From: Gammaproteobacteria bacterium
GTDB taxonomy: Bacteria > Pseudomonadota > Gammaproteobacteria > JAABTG01
Direction of reading: 5' to 3'
Assembly (NCBI GenBank): GCA_030066245.1
Contig: JASJBY010000302.1
Location: 1-6,464 of the forward strand
Length of the DNA stretch: 6,464 nt
This document shows positions 1-6,387 of this stretch, piece by piece. Below the pieces are notes generated by a model that searched no databases, was not told the origin of the DNA, and worked only from the letters and a program-made list of their open reading frames with translations. Made by a program: the position numbers and the translations under genes. Position 1 is the first letter of the stretch. Every line of letters starts with the position of its first letter.

Positions 1-1363
1 ATTCGCCAGCCAGCTCAAGCCGTATGCGGACCCTCTTTTCCCGAGCCTCAGCCTCCACGAACTGCACCGCCTCCCGCACGAGCCTGTTGAAGTCCGCGCT
101 CGTACGTTTGGCTTCCTTGAGACGCGTGAACTCTCGGAGGCGCCGGATGATCTCGCCCGCCCGCAGGCCCTGCGCCACGACGCCCTGCAGCGCATTCTCC
201 GGCTTGTTGAAATTCGCGGCCCTTGGGTGCATCAGGCGCAGGCAGGCCTGCGTGGCGGTTACCATCGCGGTGATGGGTTGATTGATCTCGTGGGCGATCC
301 CAGTCGACATTTCTCCCATGGTACTGAGTCGCGCGACGTGTGCCAGTTGCGCCTGATGGGCTTTGGCCTGCTCTTGCGCTAACTTGCTTTCCGTGATGTC
401 ACGCCAGGCTGAACGGCTGTAGATGATTCTGCCGTTCTGATCACGCACAGCCGTTACGTTCAGACTGACGTCGATCTTGCTGCCGTCTTTCTTTCGCAGC
501 TGTAGCTCGGCATCGCGCACTGCGCCCGTCTCGAAGAAGGCGTTGAGAGCCCTTCGGACCCCAGGCAGACAATCTGCCTGATACAGGTCAAAAACACTTC
601 GACCAATGATTTCATCCTTGCCGTAGCCCAGGGTGTCAGCCAGCGTTTGGTTACATTGAATGACCTCCGCTGTCTCGGCATCCACTGAGGCGAACATGTC
701 GGGTGCATGGTCGTACAGGTCCTGGTACTGGGCTTGAGTCTCGGCAAGGGCATCTTCGGCCCGTTTGCGGTGAATCACGCCCGCAAGTGTGTCCGCGACA
801 GCCGCGACGAACCGCTCCTCAACCTCTAGCCACTGGTGCCCTTCGGGCACGTAAAGATTCACGACACCGAGCACGCGACCATCACTCTTGATAGGAGCGC
901 AGTAGTGGCCATGATGTGTCAGGTGTTGATAGGTGCGTGCGTGCACGTGGTCGACCCTGTCACTGTGAATGATCTTCCCGGTTTCAGCGGCTTGCCCGCA
1001 GATGCACTCACCGAACGGAACTCGTGCACGGCTCTCAACGATAGTCTCGGGCAGTCCCTGCCTGACCTGCATCACCAGTTTCCTGGTGTCCTCCTCGGTC
1101 AGGAAGATGCATCCTTTGCTCTCCAATCCGAGACCGTGGCTGGTGAGCACCAGGCTCAGGGTTTGCTCTAGCACGTTATCAAGGGAAATGGGCTGTAAGG
1201 AAAGCCGAAGAATCGAAGCGACAATCTCCTGGTAATGGAGGGTGTGTCTGAGTTCCTTCTCAGCCTCTTCTCGCTCGTCGACCTGCTCTTCCAGGCGACG
1301 GTTGGCCGCCATCAGATCGGCAGTACGTGCCTGGACCCGCATCTCCAGCTCATCCTGCACCGC

Positions 1364-1366
1364 TTA
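1364..1366 (-). other. Second in-frame stop (TAA) between GAF1 and the coiled coil of the kinase
   Basis: The frame reads RFRAEEAV, stop, AVQDELEMRVQARTADLMAAN. This is the usual helical linker after a GAF domain, and it continues in the same frame on both sides. A single change from CAA, GAA or AAA would give TAA. It falls at codon 530 when counted from the ATG at 2953. Confidence 0.85.
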
Positions 1367-1684
1367 CACGGCCTCTTCAGCCCGAAAACGCCTGACGCTC
1401 TCGGCAAGGACGTTCGCGACCGCTCGAAGGAAGTTGATGTCATCTCTGGAGAACGTTCTTTTCTTTGCCGTGTGGGTTCCGAGTACACCGAGCGGTCGGT
1501 CCTTACCCGGAATGATGACGCTGGCGCTGCTGATGATCCCCTGCTCACGCAGGCGGGACGGCACATTGAACCGCGTCTCCGTTCGCAGGTCATCCACCAC
1601 GACGGGCTCCCCGCAGCGCAAGGTGTAGCCTGCGTGTGACTCGGGCCCTGTGCTTAGCGTCGCCTCGCCGACAGAATCTTCCTC

Positions 1685-1687
1685 TCA
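1685..1687 (-). other. In-frame TGA replacing a conserved Trp in GAF1 of the kinase
   Basis: The frame reads LLLRAGVG, stop, EEDSVGEATL. In GAF domains of this type the motif is normally LLRAGVGW followed by a charged stretch and VG.AT, so the stop replaces Trp423 (TGG to TGA, one transition). Downstream residues stay in the same frame and remain family-like (AGYTL..GEPVVVDDLRTETRF), which excludes a frameshift as the cause. Confidence 0.85.
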
Positions 1688-1880
1688 CCCAACGCCAGCG
1701 CGGAGGAGCAGGTTCTGACTGTCCGGACGCAGTTCCAGAACCTCAGCACACTCGCTCCCCAGGCTGTCGGCCACGTGCGCGACGGCTTCGCTGAACAGCG
1801 TCTCCAGGTCGGCGCCTGCCAGGGCGTGTCGACCCAGTTCTGCAACCGCCGCCTGTTCGCGCACCCGCGCTGTCAGTGCT

Positions 1881-1903
1881 TCCACAGCCCGCTTACGCTC
1901 GGT
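1881..1903 (-). repeat. Direct repeat copy A, coding for linker TERKRAVE after PAS2
   Basis: These 23 bases match 2256-2278 at 22 positions; the only difference is a/g at 1895/2270. The repeat encodes the TERKRAVE linker that follows a PAS domain. The two copies are 375 bases (125 codons) apart, one PAS-plus-linker unit, so recombination between them would delete or duplicate one PAS module in frame. Confidence 0.85.
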
Positions 1904-2255
1904 GATGTCGACACCCAGTCCTCCCACGTAACGCTTCCCGGATGCATCTTGAAACAAGAATTTATGATTTAACCACCATGAAGGGCTACCGTCATGGTTG
2001 GTGGCCTCCTCTTTCACTTCCACGGTGTGTCCATTATTCAAAACAGCCAGATCGTTGCAGCGAGAAATTTCGGCGATTTCGCGAGGCCATATCTCAAAAT
2101 CCGTCTTTCCTTTCCAGTCATCGAATTTCACATTAAAACGTTTCTGATAGTTGTTGCTCAGAAGCACGTGTCGGCCATCCTCATCTTTCATCCAAGCTAT
2201 AACCGCGCTGTTTTCCAGGAACGCCGCCATGCGGTTCTCGTTCTCTCGCAACGCC
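1904..2255 (-). other. AT-rich, compositionally distinct PAS2 module inside the kinase gene
   Basis: Counted by hand, positions 1921-2220 are about 46% G+C, with one 60-base stretch (2101-2160) at 38%. The flanking kinase sequence is about 65% (1861-1920) to 68% (2641-2700). The stretch encodes kinase residues of about 240-345, a PAS_4-like domain (AFLENSAVIAWMKDEDGRHV to KTDFEIWP and WWLNHKFLF). It lies exactly between the two copies of a near-identical linker repeat. I infer that this domain joined the kinase more recently than the others. Confidence 0.7.
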
Positions 2256-2278
2256 TCCACAGCCCGCTTGCGCTCGGT
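2256..2278 (-). repeat. Direct repeat copy B, coding for linker TERKRAVE after PAS1
   Basis: This is the partner of the repeat at 1881-1903, with 22 of 23 bases identical. Protein conservation alone would not require such DNA identity, because the Glu, Arg, Ala and Val codons are free to vary. Recent duplication or recombination across this linker is therefore plausible. Confidence 0.85.
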
Positions 2279-2960
2279 CAGGTCCTGCATGGCGCCGAGA
2301 ATGCGTACGGCCTGGCCGCTGGTGTTGCGTGCAATGTGACAACGGTCGAGAATGAACGCCCAGTTGCCGTCAGGACGTCGGAATCGATACTCGGCGGTCC
2401 ATTGCTCCGCCGACCCATCGCGTGCGGCGTACAGGCTGCTCAGAACGCGATCACGGTCCTCGGGATGAATGCGGTCGATCCACCACTGCCACGATCCTGC
2501 CGTGTCCCGTGGCCTTCCAAAGAGGCGGTCGTAAGCTTCGTTCCACCAAACCGTGGCGGCTTCCAGATCAGTATCCCATATAGCGTCATTGGTGGCGGCA
2601 GCGGCCAGACGGAAGCGCTCCTCGCTTTGGCGGAGCGCCATCTCAGCCCGGAGCCGAAGCGTAGCCGTTGCCGCGACCACCCAGACTACGACGGCAGCCA
2701 AGGCGCGGTTTGAGGCAACGAAGGCGGGATCACTTGCTTGGACGGACGGTGACCAGAGCCAGCCGACAGCGATGAACAAAGTGGCGAGAGCGGCGAAGGC
2801 CAAGGGGACCTTCGGCATTCGGGTCTGACCGGCCACGAGGATCACGAGAACGTGCGGAACACCGAGTGCCACGCCGAGGGGAACGAGAAGGTCGACCGCC
2901 AGAAACACGGCTGCGAGAACCGTACACAGCACTATGATCCTAGACGGCGGCATTCGAAGC

Positions 2961-2966
2961 CCTTCC
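2961..2966 (-). promoter_or_regulatory. Ribosome binding site that selects the kinase start at 2953
   Basis: Read on the minus strand, GGAAGG lies seven bases before the ATG at 2953. The alternative in-frame ATG at 3004 has no purine-rich site at a suitable distance. The first membrane segment then starts about six residues into the protein, as expected for a membrane-anchored sensor. Confidence 0.6.
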
Positions 2967-2991
2967 GCGTCGACCGGTGATGTCAGCGCCT

Positions 2992-3252
2992 CTAGGGTGA
3001 ACATCGAACCGATCGCCCAGCTCTGCGAGCGTGCGTTCTCCGCGTACCGCCGCCGACGCCTTCTTCCAGACAGACGTAATCGACGGGTACACGCCCGGTA
3101 CGACCATCCTCGGTCGGCGCAAGCATGTCGTCGGTAAAGAGGTCGACCCCCGGCAGGGCTTCATCGCTGAAGTGAATAGCGAGCGGTGGATGCGCTAGTC
3201 CCAGTGACTTGACGAGGTCATTGGCTGGTTTCTGGTTGTCCTGGTCCGGCAT
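2992..3252 (-). pseudogene. Truncated, frameshifted DUF169-type protein (N-terminal third)
   Basis: The first 55-60 residues resemble the N-terminus of DUF169 proteins: LVKSLGLAHPPLAIHFSDEALPG, a proline-rich stretch, then EDGRTGRVP. The family continues with a motif like AGCVFWMKA. Here the open frame gives VDYVCLEEG, but skipping one base near 3069 gives V-C-W-K-K-A, matching that motif. I read this as a one-base insertion or an equivalent frameshift. Neither frame shows the later family residues (the HxNCSVG region). The original frame stops at 2992 and the shifted one at 2940, inside the kinase start. The usual length is about 230-260 residues, so most of the gene is missing. The start at 3252 is supported by a ribosome site at 3261-3266. 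DUF169 function is poorly known. The family call is from memory of its motifs and is moderately sure. Confidence 0.6.
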
Positions 3253-3260
3253 TGGTGTTG

Positions 3261-3266
3261 TCTCCC
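3261..3266 (-). promoter_or_regulatory. Ribosome binding site of the DUF169 remnant
   Basis: GGGAGA on the minus strand lies eight bases before the ATG at 3252. It supports this start over the longer upstream open frame that reaches 3423, whose extra residues look unlike protein. Confidence 0.55.
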
Positions 3267-3438
3267 AAGTCGTGTGACTCAGGTGGTATCGGCGGCTGCT
3301 GTCGGTGCGGCGCGGGTTCATGCACAGCCTGTCCCGATTAGGTGTGAGCATAGGGTAACAATGCGAGGACCATATGACACCCGATGCCCGGACGGTCTCC
3401 CGGCCCCGACAGACTGATTGCACAAGGATCGCTCGTCC

Positions 3439-3649
3439 TCACGAGTGCGAGTACCCGCCGGCCGCGCTCCAGGCAATCCTGATTTCCACCTCTCTCGACC
3501 CGCACTCGGCGCACCTCAGCCGCCGACGCAGCTCGGGGATGGTTATCTCGGGCTCCAGCGGTTCTAGATTCACGGCCGCACTGTCCGCAGTATCCGATGA
3601 CGGCGTGCGTGGCAGGGTCGAAGTCGCGGATTCGGCTGGCGTCGGTCAT
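3439..3649 (-). pseudogene. Small zinc-ribbon protein, frameshifted between its two Cys pairs
   Basis: Starting at the ATG at 3649, frame one reads MTDASRIRDFDPATHAVIGYCGQCG, with the first CxxC at residues 21 and 24. Near 3575-3579 the sensible protein moves to another frame: AAVNLEPLEPEITIPELR, then LRCAECGSREVEIRIAW and a short tail ending at TGA 3439-3441. Two CxxC knuckles are the usual layout of a small zinc ribbon, and neither frame alone has both. The segment is 211 bases, so the intact gene has lost two bases (modulo three) or gained one. The sequence GCGGCC at the break could have been a repeat at which a few codons slipped out. The intact protein would be about 70-75 residues; its function is unknown to me. 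A LexA-like box and promoter lie directly upstream. A sequencing error is possible. Confidence 0.65.
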
Positions 3650-3662
3650 GACCGGCTCGGAG

Positions 3663-3682
3663 TGCTGGATAAATGTACAGTA
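3663..3682 (-). promoter_or_regulatory. LexA-like SOS box
   Basis: The minus strand reads TACTGTACATTTATCCAGCA. It keeps the CTG-N10-CAG core of the E. coli-type LexA operator and agrees with the 20-base consensus at 16 positions. The right half is CCAG rather than ACAG. Its position over the -10 and 13 bases before the start codon fits repression. One box found by eye could be chance. Confidence 0.5.
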
Positions 3683-3706
3683 TCCGACAGGTGGGTTCAG
3701 GTTCAA
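3679..3706 (-). promoter_or_regulatory. Sigma-70-type promoter for the zinc-ribbon gene
   Basis: On the minus strand, TTGAAC (3701-3706) and GATACT (3679-3684) are separated by 16 bases, and each matches the consensus hexamer at four of six positions. Transcription would start near 3672 and give a leader of about 23 bases before the ATG at 3649. The LexA-like box starts inside the -10, which is a common arrangement for SOS promoters. Confidence 0.5.
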
Positions 3707-3803
3707 GGGAGGCCAGCGCAGGAGGCGGGAAGCGGGTCTACCCATTACGGAATGCCACTGGAGCAGACCCTGTTGCCGCTCAGGCTTTGACTTGCAGGTC
3801 GCC

Positions 3804-3831
3804 CAATGAGAGTGAGTACTCACTCTCATTG
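3804..3831. promoter_or_regulatory. Perfect 28-base palindrome, probable orphan TetR-type operator
   Basis: The left arm CAATGAGAGTGAGT is followed immediately by its exact reverse complement, with no spacer. Beyond a small mismatch the symmetry resumes (GTCGC at 3798-3802, GCGAC at 3831-3835). GAGTGAGTACTCACTC is the kind of core seen in TetR-family operators. A TTGACT at 3787-3792 could be a -35, but I find no good -10. A terminator is unlikely because there is no T-run and no loop. No regulator gene lies nearby: the rightward side is cut by the mobile elements at 3911. Confidence 0.6.
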
Positions 3832-3910
3832 CGACTTAGTCTGAGCCGCGCCTGTTGCTCGGAGAGCCTGGCGGTGTGAGCGCTGGTCTGAGAAATGATG
3901 TCGGACGGTT

Positions 3911-3932
3911 CTAGCCCGGATTTCTCACCGGG
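3911..3932 (+). repeat. Left inverted repeat of the 248-base element
   Basis: This is the exact reverse complement of 4137-4158. It includes a CTAG at 3911-3914. Confidence 0.9.
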
Positions 3933-4136
3933 CGGACCTCGGATCGCAGATTATGTTGGCAAGCTCAACACATTGGCTTCACCAAGCCGGTCTTACTGAT
4001 AAACAAGCCGTCCTATTCGGTTCTTGGCCCACTCTGGCTTTGCGTCTTGACCGATCCCCCTTGAGACATAGCTACAGCTATGCCTCTGCGGGCGACCGGC
4101 CAATCTGCTTTGCCAGAGCGACCCAAGATTCCGAAT

Positions 4137-4158
4137 CCCGGTGAGAAATCCGGGCTAG
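4137..4158 (-). repeat. Right inverted repeat of the 248-base element
   Basis: This is the exact reverse complement of 3911-3932. Its last four bases, CTAG at 4155-4158, also form the left boundary of the following insertion sequence. Confidence 0.9.
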
Positions 4159-4174
4159 CCCGACTTCCGCAACT
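4159..4174 (+). repeat. Left terminal inverted repeat of the insertion sequence
   Basis: CCCGACTTCCGCAACT matches the reverse complement of 6160-6175 at 15 of 16 positions. With the adjacent CTAG the match is 19 of 20. Confidence 0.85.
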
Positions 4175-4309
4175 CGATTCCAAATGCCATGGATTCTGGG
4201 GCGTATGGGGTTGCAACCGGCTGATTTACCGAGGCATGGGTTGCCGTACACGCCTGTAGTGTAGACCTAGCCCATTGACCGAGAGCGGGTTTTCCCGAAG
4301 ACTTCAGGC

Positions 4310-6079
4310 ATGTTTCTGCGTGCCAACAGACGCTTGAAGGACGGCAAGGAGCACCGTTACTGGAGTATCGTGGAGAACCGCCGTACCCAAGATGGCCGTG
4401 TCGTGCAGAGACAGGTTCTGTATTTGGGGGAGGTCAATGACAGCCAGCGAGCGGCCTGGTGTCGCACAATCAAGGTCTTCGAGGAGGGACAGGAACAGCC
4501 CACGCAGATGGCGATCTTTCCGGCGGATCGACAGGCACCGGCACTGGACTGTGATGTGGTCCAGATCCGACTGAATGAACTGCAGCTGCACCATCCGCGC
4601 CAATGGGGTGCCTGTTGGCTGGCCTGCCATCTCTGGGAGCAATTGTCACTTGATGAATACTGGTCAAACAGGCTGCGTCCGAGTCGTCAAGGGACGCGTT
4701 GGTTGAATGTTTTCAAGACGCTTGTCTGCTATCGCCTGATCGACCCCGGCAGTGAATGGCGCCTGCATCGGCATTGGTATGAGCAAAGCGCCATGGCGGA
4801 TTTATTGGGTGAGGATTTCGGATTGGTGCAAAGCGACAAGCTATACCGCTGTCTGGACAAATTGCTGGCGCACAAACGGGGGCTGTTTTCTTACCTCAGG
4901 CAACGTTGGCAGTCACTATTCGATGTGCACTTTGATGTGCTGTTGTACGATCTGACCAGCACCTATTTCGAGTGCGAACCCCCGCCGTCAGGCAAGCGAG
5001 AATTCGGTTACAGCCGTGACAAGCGGCCGGACTGTGTTCAAGTGGTTATTGCGTTGATTGTGACGCCGCAGGGGTTTCCTTTGGCCTACGAAGTCATGCC
5101 GGGTAATACCAGTGACAAAACCACTCTGGGCGATTTCCTGAAGAGAATCGAGGAGCAGTATGGGAGAGTCCAACGTACCTGGGTGATGGACCGAGGCATT
5201 CCGACCGAGGCGGTCCTCGAGGAGATGCGCGAAGCTGAACAACCAATCCATTATCTGGTGGGTACGCCGAAAGGACGATTAAGCAAGCTGGAGAAAGCCT
5301 TTGTCGAACGTCCCTGGGAGACGGTTCACGACGCCGTGCAAGTCAAGTTGCTGGAGAAGGACGGCGAGGTTTATGTCCTGGCCAAAAGCGCGGGCCGGGT
5401 TGATAAAGAACGGTCCATGCGTCGCCGGCGGCTGAAGCGACTCTGGAAACGTCTGCAGGAACTTCAGCAACAAAAACTCAGCCGAGACGCGCTGCTGATC
5501 AAGCTGGGTGCCGCCAAGAAAGAAGCTGGACGCGCCTATTATCTGGTCGACATTCAACTACCTGAGAAAGACCAGGACGTCACCCCGCAGACCTTCACCT
5601 TCTCTTTGCGCAAGAACAAACTGCGCATCGCACGTCGACGCGAAGGGCGTTATCTTCTGCGTTCCAATCTCACCGCGGAAGATCCTGCACTGCTCTGGCA
5701 ACATTACATTCAGCTGACAGAAATTGAACAAGCCTTCAAAGAGCTCAAGAGCGACTTAGCTATCCGACCTATTTATCACCAAAAGGATTCACGAATCGAA
5801 GCGCATATTTTCGTGGCTTTCGTTGCCTATTGTCTGCAAGTAACCCTCAAGCAGCGACTCCGTTCACTGGCGCCAGGTCTTACCCCCAGGGCAGTGCTGG
5901 AGAAATTCTCTGCCATGCAAATGGTCGACGTCCATCTACCCACGACCGATGGGCGTCATCTGGTGTTGCCGCGGTATACGCACCCAAACAAAGAGCAACA
6001 GATTCTGTTGTCACAACTGAAGCTGGACCTTCCCGAACAACCGCCACCAAGAATCTACTCCGAGGCCGTATCTGCCTGA
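4310..6079 (+). CDS. IS1634-family DDE transposase, full length
   Basis: This protein of 589 residues catalyses cut-and-paste movement of the insertion sequence with an RNase H-fold DDE active site. The start MFLRANRRLKDGKEHRYWSI is typical for the family and fixes the start, although only a weak AGG precedes it. Catalytic residues visible are Asp214 (LLYDLTSTYFE), Asp294 (WVMDRGIPTE) and Glu473 (YIQLTEIEQAFKELKSDL). The last lies in the IS4-type Y(2)R(3)E(6)K signature, with Tyr466, Glu473 and Lys480 in register and Leu469 in the Arg position. A basic, heptad-like stretch at about 364-405 lies between Asp294 and Glu473, the usual insertion in this group. The stop is TGA at 6077-6079, 80 bases before the right repeat. 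There is no frameshift or internal stop, so it may be active. Its G+C is lower than that of the kinase gene to the left. Confidence 0.92.
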   Translation: MFLRANRRLKDGKEHRYWSIVENRRTQDGRVVQRQVLYLGEVNDSQRAAWCRTIKVFEEGQEQPTQMAIFPADRQAPALDCDVVQIRLNELQLHHPRQWGACWLACHLWEQLSLDEYWSNRLRPSRQGTRWLNVFKTLVCYRLIDPGSEWRLHRHWYEQSAMADLLGEDFGLVQSDKLYRCLDKLLAHKRGLFSYLRQRWQSLFDVHFDVLLYDLTSTYFECEPPPSGKREFGYSRDKRPDCVQVVIALIVTPQGFPLAYEVMPGNTSDKTTLGDFLKRIEEQYGRVQRTWVMDRGIPTEAVLEEMREAEQPIHYLVGTPKGRLSKLEKAFVERPWETVHDAVQVKLLEKDGEVYVLAKSAGRVDKERSMRRRRLKRLWKRLQELQQQKLSRDALLIKLGAAKKEAGRAYYLVDIQLPEKDQDVTPQTFTFSLRKNKLRIARRREGRYLLRSNLTAEDPALLWQHYIQLTEIEQAFKELKSDLAIRPIYHQKDSRIEAHIFVAFVAYCLQVTLKQRLRSLAPGLTPRAVLEKFSAMQMVDVHLPTTDGRHLVLPRYTHPNKEQQILLSQLKLDLPEQPPPRIYSEAVSA

Positions 6080-6112
6080 TTGCCGAACTCCCGTCTTGTA
6101 GTGGAGACTTTT

Positions 6113-6133
6113 GGATTCCGACCACCGGAATTC
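6113..6133. other. Short stem-loop after the transposase gene
   Basis: ATTCCG (6115-6120), the five-base loop ACCAC and CGGAAT (6126-6131) form a six-base stem, extended by one wobble and one G-C pair. No T-run follows on either strand, so a simple terminator is doubtful. It lies inside the insertion sequence between stop codon and right repeat. Confidence 0.35.
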
Positions 6134-6159
6134 AATAACTTACATCGGTTTTGGGGCTG

Positions 6160-6175
6160 AGTTGCGGAAGTCAGG
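6160..6175 (-). repeat. Right terminal inverted repeat of the insertion sequence
   Basis: AGTTGCGGAAGTCAGG pairs with the left end at 4159-4174, with one mismatch at the third base from the tip. CTAG follows at 6176-6179. Confidence 0.85.
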
Positions 6176-6374
6176 CTAGGGCCGGCCGGTCCGCCTTCGC
6201 ACGGCTTCGTGCCGCACCCTTGTCGGCGAGTTACGTTTCCATGGGACAACGGTATGTGTTCATCACTGTTTAGCCACTGCTTCATGACCGAGTCACCCAC
6301 AGCGTAAGGGGCTGGCGAACCCACCTTCAATCCAGCGTGGCGCTGGTGCATGTTCAGGCATCGTGTTCGGTTGC

Positions 6375-6380
6375 AGGGGA
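6375..6380 (+). promoter_or_regulatory. Ribosome binding site for the right-edge gene
   Basis: AGGGGA lies seven bases before the ATG at 6388. It is the main support for calling a gene there. Confidence 0.5.
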
Positions 6381-6387
6381 ATACACG

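Larger units (their letters stand above)
1..2953 (-). pseudogene. Multidomain membrane sensor histidine kinase (PAS-PAS-GAF-GAF-PAS-HisKA), two in-frame stops, runs off left edge
   Basis: A sensor kinase that would sense a signal at the membrane or in the cytoplasm and autophosphorylate a histidine. Numbered from the ATG at 2953: membrane segments near residues 6-23, 26-41, 50-67 and 84-99; PAS at 112-226 and 240-354, each ending in TERKRAVEAL; GAF at about 368-520; coiled coil to 572; GAF at 576-727; PAS at 733-858; HisKA at about 872-940 with the H-box GIAHEINQPITAM (His888, codon 290-292). The ATPase domain must lie beyond the edge. The start at 2953 has GGAAGG seven bases upstream; the in-frame ATG at 3004 lacks such a site. 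The frame is open for 984 codons except for TGA at codon 423 and TAA at codon 530, both inside or next to GAF1. I infer a recent pseudogene. An ATG at 1342, with AGGA ten bases upstream, could restart a soluble GAF-PAS-kinase. The response-regulator partner is not visible. Confidence 0.85.
3911..4158. mobile_element. 248-base non-autonomous element (MITE-like) with perfect inverted ends
   Basis: Positions 3911-3932 and 4137-4158 are exact 22-base inverted repeats. They begin CTAGCCCGGATTTCTCACC and are themselves partly palindromic (CCCGG..CCGGG). The 204 bases between contain no convincing gene; the open frames on both strands read like noise. Near the middle, 4067-4082 is a palindrome (CATAGCT, two bases, AGCTATG). 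If CTAG is a duplicated target, the ends proper are 18 bases. Size, perfect ends and lack of a transposase fit a MITE. The outermost bases CCCG match the neighbouring insertion sequence, and about 10 of the first 15 agree, so a related transposase may move it. It could also be an internally deleted insertion sequence. Confidence 0.7.
4159..6175 (+). mobile_element. Apparently intact IS1634-family insertion sequence
   Basis: The element spans about 2,017 bases with 16-base terminal inverted repeats, CCCGACTTCCGCAACT at 4159-4174 and its complement at 6160-6175, with one mismatch. CTAG flanks it on both sides (4155-4158 and 6176-6179). It may be a four-base target duplication, or the repeats may be 20 bases long with CTAG inside them. 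A single transposase gene fills 88% of it. The 135 bases before that gene contain the palindrome GGTTGCAACC (4209-4218) and no strong promoter. Family assignment rests on the transposase. It has landed exactly at the end of the 248-base element. Confidence 0.85.

Noticed and set aside
1235..1639. Plus-strand open frames of 134 and 128 residues
   Set aside because: They are antisense shadows of the GAF1 and coiled-coil part of the kinase.
1994..2713. Plus-strand open frame of 239 residues opposite the kinase
   Set aside because: It is the antisense of the PAS1/PAS2 coding region, and its translation shows no family features.
3372..3415. Repeated CCCGG near the end of the zinc-ribbon gene as a terminator
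   Set aside because: The copies are direct rather than inverted, and no T-run follows.
3374..3790. Plus-strand open frame of 138 residues
   Set aside because: It runs opposite the zinc-ribbon gene and its promoter, has low-complexity composition and lacks a ribosome site.
3338..3829. Long minus-strand open frame of 163 residues
   Set aside because: Only the part from the ATG at 3649 to about 3575 reads like protein; the upstream extension crosses the promoter and LexA-like box, and the downstream part is the wrong frame of the zinc-ribbon gene.
3911..4158. Inverted repeats as a pair of REP sequences or a CRISPR-like array
   Set aside because: The expected REP head tetranucleotide and short spacing are missing, and there are only two copies in inverted orientation; a terminal-inverted-repeat element fits better.
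3953..4216. Small open frames on both strands inside the 248-base element
   Set aside because: Both are short; the minus-strand one crosses the element border. Neither resembles a transposase or any protein I know.
4304..4642. Minus-strand open frame opposite the transposase start
   Set aside because: It is the antisense of the well-supported transposase gene.
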